Assembly: GCA_025991245.1 (NCBI GenBank)
Contig: BQMJ01000022.1
Location: forward strand, 84,501-148,500
DNA from: Galdieria partita
Lineage: Eukaryota > Rhodophyta > Bangiophyceae > Galdieriales > Galdieriaceae
Direction: 5' to 3'
DNA: 64,000 nt
The translations under genes were made by a program, and so were the position numbers. The notes under the pieces are model-generated. The model was not told where the DNA came from. It saw nothing but the letters and a program-made list of their open reading frames with translations, and did not search any database. Position 1 is the stretch's first letter. Every line of letters begins with the position of its first letter. Below, one piece after another: positions 56,750 to 64,000 of the stretch.

Positions 56750-57809
56750 TCATATACCCATTTCCTCTTTCAATTTTTGCAATTCATTGTCCACGTCCAG
56801 TTGTGTCTTCAATCGGTTGACTTTGTCCATTTCTCGTTGCCGTTGTTGTTGGATACTGGAAATCTTGACATACAACTTATCCTAATCACATGTTTCATAA
56901 ACTAAAAGCAAATCATATTATTTCACTTGCCCTTTCTGATTGAGCTAAATTAATCTGTCTATTCAATTCGTCTTGTATATGAGCTTGTCCAATATAGTTG
57001 TCATACAATTGTTTTAAAACCTCCAAGATACGGTCTTTTGCTTTCAATACTGCTTCAGAAGCTTCCCATTTTTTCTGCAATTGGTATAAAAGAGACTCTC
57101 TATGTTCTATCTCCTTCCTTACAAGCTCTGGATTTCCACTACGAAGAACTGCTTCAAAGTCTTCTTCTTGCTCTTTGGAAGATAGTCCAACCAACTGGTC
57201 TTGAATAAAACTCAAAATATCTTCCAAAAACGAACCACTGGTTTCTTCTAAAGTAGACTTTTTCCAACTCTCGGTTGTCTTTTTGGCCATATCTACAATA
57301 TCGTTCCATAAACTGGCCCAGTCATCATCCAAGTCTTCTGGATAAGGATTCTTCTTTCTCCATTCTTTCATAAAGTCTCCGTGGGTTTCTTTTGTGCTCT
57401 GTGGACTCTTGGATTCTCGAGATGTTCCACTTCTTTTCTGCTTGGATAGCACTTGATAGGCGTGAAGGATGCGAACAAACTTTTCTTTCGCATTAGGGTC
57501 TTTGCATACGTCAGGATGACACTCTAGTGCTTTTTTTCGATATGCTCGTTTGATGGTATCCCAATCGGCATTAGGTTCGACACCCAACAATCGATAATAA
57601 CTCTCTTCTACACGACAATAACAACGCAAAGCTTTTCCAAAGTCGTTGTGTTTTCTTGACCAGACCACTTTTGTTGTTTTAGAAAGCTTGTCACAAAGGT
57701 AACAATGACTCCTTTTGGTCAGCTTGCGCCAACCAAAACGACTACTACTACTACTACCAGTAGTAGTAAAAGTCATCTGGATGATAGGTATGCCGACAAT
57801 CCATGCCAT
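56750..57809 (-). CDS. DnaJ-domain protein, probably plastid-targeted
   Basis: Exons (minus) 57809..56931 and 56881..56750 total 1011 nt, 336 residues; the intron is GC-AG (AGG|GCAAGT). The J-domain at about residues 70-125 has YYRLLGVEPNADWDTIKRAY and the HPD motif (LECHPDVCK), the Hsp70-activating site. Upstream is a Ser/Thr/Arg-rich leader resembling a plastid transit peptide. After the J-domain comes a 200-residue acidic and then coiled-coil region; there is no zinc finger or C-terminal DnaJ domain, so it is type III. Further in-frame ATGs exist at 57776 and 57938; the last would overlap the divergent WD40 gene's start. Confidence 0.85.
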
Positions 57810-57869
57810 CCGTACTCTTGGGAGTGTGGTGGTGGTGAAGACTGAAATCTTTCCATTGCTTATAACAAG

Positions 57870-59183
57870 ATGCAAGCACGAATGTCTCCTCCTTGTGATC
57901 AACATGTTTACTCTCCACTGATTCAGTTGCAGACTCATCACACTTTTTCACCTGCTAGTTTTCTTTCCTCCAGACTAGGAGCAAACATCGAATACGGTTC
58001 CGTATTTGTGGCGTCCGGTACAAAAGTGTATCATCTCAATGTACATCAAATATTATTGGAACAGAAAGGTAACTTGCAAGAGGAAAACACTCGTGGTGGA
58101 AGGGACCTCAATAGGAAACGAAGTAATCGACCCGATTCATCTTCGGATAGCCTAGTTCAGTCTCACTTAGGTACTACAAAGAATTGGGTACCTCAGAATA
58201 TATCAGGTGATTTTATGTTAGAACCTATTAAGCATATCAGTCACCGATATGAAATACAGTCGTTGCAAGTGCGGAGTTGTTCCAATAAGGAGTTTCAGGT
58301 AGCCACAGTAGATGGCTGGGGTAGAGCTGTTATATCTGTGGCTTGTTGTTCATCTGAAGATCATTTGATTGATTATCCACGCAGTAGTTATACAATCGCA
58401 CCTATTAGTATGGAAGATGGAGAAGAAGGATGGGCAGGGTTGGATTTGGATCCTTGTCATCTTTCTAGAACAGCTATTGTTCGACAGTTCTTTCGAGACT
58501 TGACTATTTATGACAAGGACTTGGCAACTCGTCAATTGGCTCTTTCTTATACACCTCATGCAGTTCGTTTTCTATCTAGACAGTGTAATGATATTTCTAT
58601 GGATAACAATGTTAGCAACTCTATTTGTCACTTGGTTGCTTGTTTAGAAGGTTCTTATTTGTCTATTTGGGATACTAGAGTTGGAGAAGGAGGAGGTAGG
58701 ATTCATCACAAATGTTACGGTAATGGAAGTCTATATGGCATCGATATGGGTCAAGGAGGTAGTATTGCCGTCGGAGGAGTAGATAGAATGGTTAGTATAT
58801 TGGACCCTCGCACTTGGAATGTTCGTTGTCGATGGAACAATTGTTTAAAATATGAGTGTAAACATATTCTGTTTCCCGAAGAAGAAGATTGCTGGCATTG
58901 TATTGTAATTGGTGTGGATAACGAGTTGTCATGTGGTTTTGTAGGAAATTTACCTTTACAAGAAGAAGAACAAGTCAGACTATCTGAAAAACGTCCAAAA
59001 ATGATGTCTGGAGCAAATTTGGTCTCTTGCAAGAGAATATTCGGTTTCCGAGCAGACAGTCGATGGATTGGTGTGACTAAACAGTTTGTCAACGGATACA
59101 ATCATATTTTAGGAATGTCTGAAAATGGTTTTTTATATTGGCTGAGAATGAAAACACTTTTCAATACGAGTCCAAGTAATTAA
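57870..59183 (+). CDS. WD40-like repeat protein of unknown function
   Basis: Single exon, 437 residues. Degenerate WD/propeller repeats are visible (VASGTKVYHLN, VATVDGWGRAVIS, LVACLEGSYLSIWDTR, IAVGGVDRMVSILDPRTW, GMSENGFLYWLRM). A distinctive non-repeat segment reads FRDLTIYDKDLATRQLALSY. I do not recognise an orthologue with certainty. It is divergent from the DnaJ gene (60 nt between ATGs) and tandem with FCP1. Confidence 0.75.
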   Translation: MQARMSPPCDQHVYSPLIQLQTHHTFSPASFLSSRLGANIEYGSVFVASGTKVYHLNVHQILLEQKGNLQEENTRGGRDLNRKRSNRPDSSSDSLVQSHLGTTKNWVPQNISGDFMLEPIKHISHRYEIQSLQVRSCSNKEFQVATVDGWGRAVISVACCSSEDHLIDYPRSSYTIAPISMEDGEEGWAGLDLDPCHLSRTAIVRQFFRDLTIYDKDLATRQLALSYTPHAVRFLSRQCNDISMDNNVSNSICHLVACLEGSYLSIWDTRVGEGGGRIHHKCYGNGSLYGIDMGQGGSIAVGGVDRMVSILDPRTWNVRCRWNNCLKYECKHILFPEEEDCWHCIVIGVDNELSCGFVGNLPLQEEEQVRLSEKRPKMMSGANLVSCKRIFGFRADSRWIGVTKQFVNGYNHILGMSENGFLYWLRMKTLFNTSPSN

Positions 59184-59296
59184 GTGCATTTTTTCGTGGA
59201 GAAATGGCGCCAACCATATGCGAATAAGAAGAAGGGAACTTGGGCCAAGCGGACCGGTAAGAAGAATCCTTTTGGGTGGAGGAGGATTAGGTAGGA

Positions 59297-61531
59297 ATGG
59301 GGTTATGTAGTTGTTTGTTTCCTATCACTAAAAGGTATTCTTCCTCCGGTGACAAATACCTGTTAGAAAGTTGGTTGGTCAAAATAGGTGACCAACTCAA
59401 ACCTCTTCAGGTAGTTGCTGTGGTTCAAGGGCCCCTGGAAATGGGAAAGGCTTGGAAAGACAACCCAGAGCCTCAACTCAGAACTAAGCCTCTATGTATT
59501 CAAACAGAAAAGAATGAAACATTGGAATTGTTCAACTTGGCTGGTTCTAACTTGGATTCTCCTGTTGTTCCGAAGCAGTATTTAGCGACGGACACAAACC
59601 GCACGAACACTGCAACTCGTGTTATTGGGCAACAAAATGCTAACTATTGGGGTCTACGAACGACAGAAAAACTTGTTGGAAAAGTAACCTCTCTGTTTGT
59701 AGACGAGAACAACGTTATGGAACCAAAACAAGTTGTTTTGTCTGTAGATATTTGCGACCATAAGGTCCAGTTTAACGGCAATTGTGCTATTTGTGGACTA
59801 GAAATGGATATTTATTCAGCGTCTCCTATTATAGACTCACCTAGAGAACTTTCTGTGACTAGAACGGACTCGACCTTAGGCAGCAAACACCACTTAAATC
59901 CAGCTTACACTCATCCCCAACTACGAGTAAGTAGAAATGAGCTGGAGATGGTAGAAGGAGAAAACACTATACGGCTGTTGAGAAGAAGGAAGTTATCGTT
60001 GGTTTTGGACTTGGATAATACACTAATCCATGCCACTCTGGTTAGTCACTTTCCACAAGAGTGGTATCAGTACAAACACGAGATACTTCAACAAGCCGTT
60101 GAAAAGGAACTAGAAAATAACGTTCCTATGATTGAGGATATCCATGAGTTGGATTTGGATGGTAGCATATCTCTGGTAAAATTACGTCCGAATGTTCGAC
60201 GCTTTTTAGAAAATATCCATCAACGATATGAACTCCATATTTATACAATGGGTAGTCGTTCTTATGCAGACGCAATTGCAACTTTGTTAGATCCTAGTGG
60301 CAATTTATTTCAGCGTCGTATTGTTTCACGAGATGACTTTGTTGAGGGTATGATGAATAGGAAGAGTCTCCGAAGAATTTTTCCATGTGACGACTCCATG
60401 GTTGTTATTGTAGATGACCGGGAAGATGTTTGGTTGGATCATGATCAAGCGGAAATGGTTCCCAATCTCATTCGGGCGAGGCCTTATTTATTTTTTGTGC
60501 AAGATGCACTTGAACATGCAAATAATCATCATCTATTGGATTCCATGGTCAGCAACATTCGTGCATCTTCTGAAAATGAGATGTGTGTGACCAAGGAAAA
60601 TTTTGCAAATATCTCAACTTGTAGGCTAGCCTGTCTGAGTTGGAAAGAGAATTTGGAGTCGGGGTATTATTCTCCGTATTTACCTTGGATACAAAAAGCT
60701 GTTGAAAATGATGAAAATTATCTCGGTCGACTAGAGCAATTATTGATACAAATTCATGAACGTTTCTTTGAAGGATTGGAGCAATGCCAACATGCTTCAC
60801 TTACGGGTGACTCTAATCATGTAAAGTTACCTATTAGTGATGTGAAATTGATTTTGGCTGAAATGCGGCATCGGGTATTGAGAAATTGTTATCTTACATT
60901 CACTGGAATATTTCGACTTGAAGAGTCACCTGAAGTTTCAACCGTATGGCGTCTTGCACAAGAATTTGGTGCCATATGTAGCAAGCAAGTCACGAGTGAA
61001 ACTACACATCTCATTGTGGATAGTCAGCGTGGCTTACATACTGGAAAGACCAAATATGCTGCACAACGGGGAGATATATTTCTTGTTACCTTGGAATGGT
61101 TAGAAACCTCCATGCAGTTTTATTTAAGAGCAAGTGAATTGCAGTTTGCGTTGTTTTCACAAAGTCTATCGCATTCTTATGGCAGCGACTTGGAAAAATA
61201 TCGCAAGTCTATCGAAAAACGTCATGAGCAGTTTATGCAAAATGGTCGATATCGACATTCTCTACCAAAAAGCCCTAGTAAACCATCCGCAAAACGCCGC
61301 AAAATGGAATATAGTAGCTCAGAAGAAGACATGACTAGCACTTGGAATGAGTCTTCTTCACAAAACAACGAAACAAAAAGTCGGCAACCAGATAATCAAA
61401 CGTCTCCGCATCATAAAGAACACGAAGAGCATTTAGAATTGGAATGGACAGCTTCCGATCTAGCTTCTGAACTGGAAAGGGAGTTGATGAACGATCCTTT
61501 TTGCTTATCGGGTGGTAGTGAAAGTAGTTGA
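59297..61531 (+). CDS. FCP1: FCP1-like RNA polymerase II CTD phosphatase
   Basis: Single exon, 744 residues. Dephosphorylates the heptad repeats of the RNA polymerase II tail to recycle the enzyme. Order of features: an FCP1-type N-terminal lipoyl-like stretch (LVKIGDQLKPLQVVAVV), a Cys pair CDHKVQFNGNCAICG, the FCPH catalytic motif LVLDLDNTLIHAT (DxDxT), LRPNVRRFLENIHQRYELHIYTMGSRSYAD, VIVDDREDVW (second Asp pair), then a BRCT domain (about residues 530-620, with TTHLIVDS and LVTLEWLETSMQF), a basic patch PSAKRRKM and an acidic C-terminus (HEEHLELEW) of the sort that binds TFIIF. Confidence 0.93.
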   Translation: MGLCSCLFPITKRYSSSGDKYLLESWLVKIGDQLKPLQVVAVVQGPLEMGKAWKDNPEPQLRTKPLCIQTEKNETLELFNLAGSNLDSPVVPKQYLATDTNRTNTATRVIGQQNANYWGLRTTEKLVGKVTSLFVDENNVMEPKQVVLSVDICDHKVQFNGNCAICGLEMDIYSASPIIDSPRELSVTRTDSTLGSKHHLNPAYTHPQLRVSRNELEMVEGENTIRLLRRRKLSLVLDLDNTLIHATLVSHFPQEWYQYKHEILQQAVEKELENNVPMIEDIHELDLDGSISLVKLRPNVRRFLENIHQRYELHIYTMGSRSYADAIATLLDPSGNLFQRRIVSRDDFVEGMMNRKSLRRIFPCDDSMVVIVDDREDVWLDHDQAEMVPNLIRARPYLFFVQDALEHANNHHLLDSMVSNIRASSENEMCVTKENFANISTCRLACLSWKENLESGYYSPYLPWIQKAVENDENYLGRLEQLLIQIHERFFEGLEQCQHASLTGDSNHVKLPISDVKLILAEMRHRVLRNCYLTFTGIFRLEESPEVSTVWRLAQEFGAICSKQVTSETTHLIVDSQRGLHTGKTKYAAQRGDIFLVTLEWLETSMQFYLRASELQFALFSQSLSHSYGSDLEKYRKSIEKRHEQFMQNGRYRHSLPKSPSKPSAKRRKMEYSSSEEDMTSTWNESSSQNNETKSRQPDNQTSPHHKEHEEHLELEWTASDLASELERELMNDPFCLSGGSESS

Positions 61532-61877
61532 GGTAAGTAATCATTCTTTTCCACGTACACGCACATACGTACGTACACATACGTATATTACATACGCATA
61601 ACGATATATGATGAAAACGCCAAGTTCTGTGATACCAAAAAACAGCTGGTGGAGATATAAGATTATCTCCAAAGTTGTTATTTTGTAGATGATTCGCGAA
61701 ACGAGACTAATCTTCTCACTGATTCAAATTCACCTTATCGTTCTTCGAACACCATGTAGATATAAGCAAAACTTCTATACTCAATTCAAGAAGAATTAGG
61801 TTCTCGCCGTATTTTGTTATGAGTATTCTACATGTAGGAGACGTGGTGTAAGAAGAGGAGGTGATAATGAAAAATCG
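61532..61877. other. Intergenic stretch with CGTA/ACGT-rich low complexity
   Basis: About 345 bases between the convergent FCP1 and LST8 genes. A TACGTACGTACACATACGTATA-like low-complexity patch lies at about 61553-61595. No coding or RNA gene recognised. Confidence 0.4.
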
Positions 61878-62882
61878 CTAGTTCCTTCTAGTTGTTGTAG
61901 GGAATGTGTCTATAGAAGTGATTGCTTTTTGATGTCCTTTGTATTCTTTCATCAGGTCTCCCGTTTCAATATCCCATAAACAAATTCTCTTATCAGAAGA
62001 AGCAGAAAATACATAACGCGTATCGCGAGTGAAACAACAGTCCCACGCCCATTTCTGATGTTTTCCTACCAATCGACTCGTTTGCCAACGTTGTTCTTGA
62101 TACCGGTCGGTTACTTGTTCATCTCCCCAAACTCGAATGTTTCCATCATCTCCAGCACTTACCAACAAACTGGCATCGTGGTTAAACCTCGCCTTTAATA
62201 CGTAACGTTTAGAACAACGCAATTTGGTAACACGACTAAAATATCCATCATCCGTCTGGTTGCTCATCGTACTTTCATCCTTCGTGTTGCCAGCACCTTT
62301 ATCGTCCTCTTCTGTTTCTACTCGACAAAGATAGCCGTAACCACTATTTCCTGTGCTCGCAACAAGATGGTACAATGGATCAAAAACCATTCCTGACAAT
62401 ATCTCTTGGTCTCCAAAAACCAACCTAGCTACAACTTGCTTGTTCTCCAAAGACCAAATCTTGATAGACCCTCCGTAATCACACGTAAAACATTCATCTT
62501 TCGCTTTACCGTACACTACACCACTCAAACATCCATCGCTTTTACAAGATCTCAAAGGTTCAGAAGAGCGCATATCCCATTCACATAGCCACGAATCTTC
62601 AGAACAAGTCAACGCTAACGGTACACTTTCATTGAATACTAGTTGAGATACGTTGTTGCGATGATATTCTAACGAAAGTACAGGACTCGTGCTACCGCTT
62701 TGAATATCGTAGAAGCACACCCGAGGATTTCCGCAAACCGCGACCAAACGACCATCCAAGGAAAACTGAACTTGATTCACTTGAGACTCATTAAACTGAA
62801 AAGTTTGATCATTGGTGCCAACTGCAGCATCCCATAAACGAACCGTGTGGTCATAGCCTCCAGAAACTACACGCAAGGACAT
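61878..62882 (-). CDS. LST8: LST8 / GbetaL, WD40 subunit of TOR complexes
   Basis: Single exon, 334 residues, all propeller. The repeats follow LST8 closely: VSGGYDHTVRLWDAAVG at the start, ESQVNQVQFSLDGRLVAVCG, V-C-F-Y-D-I-Q-S, NNVSQLVFNE, ECFTCDYGGSIKIWSLE, YVLKARFNHDASLLVSAGDDGNIRVW, WAWDCCFTRDTRYVFSASSDK with LWDIETGDLMKEYKGHQKAI at the end. LST8 stabilises the TOR kinase domain. A Ser/Thr/Asp-rich loop (about residues 186-205) is an insertion relative to animal LST8. Confidence 0.88.
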   Translation of the reverse strand: MSLRVVSGGYDHTVRLWDAAVGTNDQTFQFNESQVNQVQFSLDGRLVAVCGNPRVCFYDIQSGSTSPVLSLEYHRNNVSQLVFNESVPLALTCSEDSWLCEWDMRSSEPLRSCKSDGCLSGVVYGKAKDECFTCDYGGSIKIWSLENKQVVARLVFGDQEILSGMVFDPLYHLVASTGNSGYGYLCRVETEEDDKGAGNTKDESTMSNQTDDGYFSRVTKLRCSKRYVLKARFNHDASLLVSAGDDGNIRVWGDEQVTDRYQEQRWQTSRLVGKHQKWAWDCCFTRDTRYVFSASSDKRICLWDIETGDLMKEYKGHQKAITSIDTFPTTTRRN

Positions 62883-63917
62883 GCCGTTTCAACAAAGATA
62901 AGAAACTTGTTCATCAATAAAAGACAATACTTTGGCCGTAGAGGGACAAGGAACGTGGACAATTCGATGCAAACGGCTCTCACGAAGTTATTTGTTACAC
63001 CAAACTTTGACGAGATTCAAAACTTAAAACAAATCCTATTTAAAAAAATAAATCCGGCAGAAAATACACTAGACGTACAATTGATAAGAAAGACATAGTT
63101 TGAGTCAAGAAAACAAACTAATAGAAAGCAAGCGATCTATGAAAACCACTGAAAACTCCAAAACCTGCCTCAATGAAGTTGAAATTAAACAGCGTAAGAA
63201 ACAAATAGTGAGAAAAAGCGAAAATTCAGAATAGACCAGAGTTTGTTGAATGGAACCTAATAAAAAATGAAGTTTTACCGAAGACAAAACTTTGAGGGAA
63301 AACCATAGTAGTCAAAAGAAAACATAGAATTTCCATTTAAAATAAAATAAAGAGAGCTTTCAGCAAATTTTTTTTGTAGAAATTTAATAGTAAAGAAATT
63401 ATTTTTTAATTAAAGGCTTCATTTTGAAGTAGAGATGACCCCTCAAGTTTCTTTTTTACAAAATAATTTAAATTTGATTAATTTTAATTGATTGCACCTT
63501 CTTGACTTTAGAGCTTCAGGTTGCGTAGCGATTTGTTGTACAAATTCAAAATATTTTCTACCCTCAAAGTCCTTTTAATCTTGATCAAGTATATTTCGGT
63601 GACTAAGTAATTGTAGAAATATAATACACTCCTGTGATTATTTGGAACTTTTTGGAACTGCTCCTTGGCGCACAAGGTTTTTGAAAACGGTTTTCAATTT
63701 ATTTTTTCAGTCGTTGGGCTATGTGTTTCGATATATTAAATTATTAAATTTTTCTCGGAGTTCTATCTACTTTCGCTGAAATGTGATTCTATCCATTCAA
63801 TTCGACTTCGACATCTATTCACTCGGACATTCTCATGGTGGAGTTGTAACGACAATTGGACAGTTCCATTATATAGGTTCCATTTTTCGTACAGTTTGAT
63901 CAATTGTTGTCTGCAAT
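62883..63917. other. Long AT-rich intergenic stretch
   Basis: Over 1 kb without a convincing gene. From about 63330 to 63500 the sequence is very AT-rich (long A and T runs such as AATTATTTTTTAATTAAAG), and the tract at 63465-63492 is nearly all A/T. It is the emptiest part of the window and would include the promoters of LST8 (minus) and of the gene at 63918 (plus). No tRNA, repeat unit or terminal inverted repeat was recognised. Confidence 0.45.
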
Positions 63918-64000
63918 ATGGGGAGACTCGCTTGTCTCTTCGCTGCATTTATTTTCTGCTCTTCGGTGGTGCAATGCTTTCCGTTACTCAAACATGAAAG
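63918..64000 (+). CDS. Start of a probable secreted or membrane protein (3' partial)
   Basis: ATG 63918 opens a frame that stays open to the window edge: MGRLACLFAAFIFCSSVVQC and a few more residues. A single Arg followed by a Leu/Ala/Phe/Ile core and a small-residue region before Cys is a good signal peptide. Nothing can be said of the mature protein. Confidence 0.5.
   Translation, partial: MGRLACLFAAFIFCSSVVQCFPLLKHE

Noticed and set aside
1-64000. Mobile elements, viral fossils, CRISPR arrays or tRNA genes
   Set aside because: No reverse transcriptase, integrase, transposase or capsid motifs, no terminal repeats, no spaced palindromic repeats and no tRNA cloverleaf were recognised on either strand.

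Overview
The window looks like nuclear DNA of a compact eukaryote. It is AT-leaning and densely packed, and almost every gene on either strand carries short spliceosomal introns of about 45-70 nt with GTAAGT-like donors. All recognisable products are eukaryotic: ELP1, TRAP-alpha, VPS22, PLAA, V-ATPase C, RNR2, nucleostemin, BuGZ, FCP1, LST8 and others. Gene density, intron size, plastid-type leaders (SDR, DnaJ, RlmN-like) and a hedgehog-type Hint domain suggest a unicellular red alga of the Galdieria/Cyanidiophyceae kind. That assignment is inference. I saw no rRNA, tRNA, CRISPR or transposon.

Layout. 0-11 kb: 3' part of a membrane-anchored GH13 amylase, a mu-adaptin, a GUCD1-type protein, a RING-H2 protein and a complete seven-exon ELP1. 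10.8-27.4 kb: TRAP-alpha, ESCRT-II VPS22, a coiled-coil protein, an SDR, the 11-exon PLAA, V-ATPase C, a CNDP2/DUG1 dipeptidase, a PhyH dioxygenase, ribosomal protein uL6 and a secreted Cys-repeat protein behind a TATA promoter. 27.5-44 kb: IFRD, RNR2, kinesin-14, a small membrane protein, an RRM+FHA protein, nucleostemin, BuGZ, a GPR1/FUN34/SatP transporter, RlmN, an LYR protein and an acyl-CoA-synthetase-like pseudoenzyme. 44.1-47.6 kb: an island of decayed host genes (TMEM62-like phosphoesterase, aldo-keto reductase, 11-residue-repeat + Hog/Hint protein). 47.7-64 kb: a small hypothetical protein, bromodomain protein, cyclin, GT34 glycosyltransferase, Na+/H+ exchanger, patatin-like lipase, DnaJ, WD40 protein, FCP1 CTD phosphatase, LST8, an AT-rich tract and the first exon of a probable secreted protein.

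Genome organisation is itself informative. Two divergent gene pairs have start codons only 16 and 22 nt apart. One convergent pair overlaps by 4 bp at the stop codons. At least five introns appear to use GC-AG borders. Most genes are housekeeping; several near the left end (mu-adaptin, VPS22, PLAA, V-ATPase C) and LST8 near the right act in endolysosomal or ubiquitin traffic. No operon-like functional unit is evident. Spliced coordinates below were deduced by hand from homology, reading frame and splice-site phase, and most close exactly to a multiple of three.
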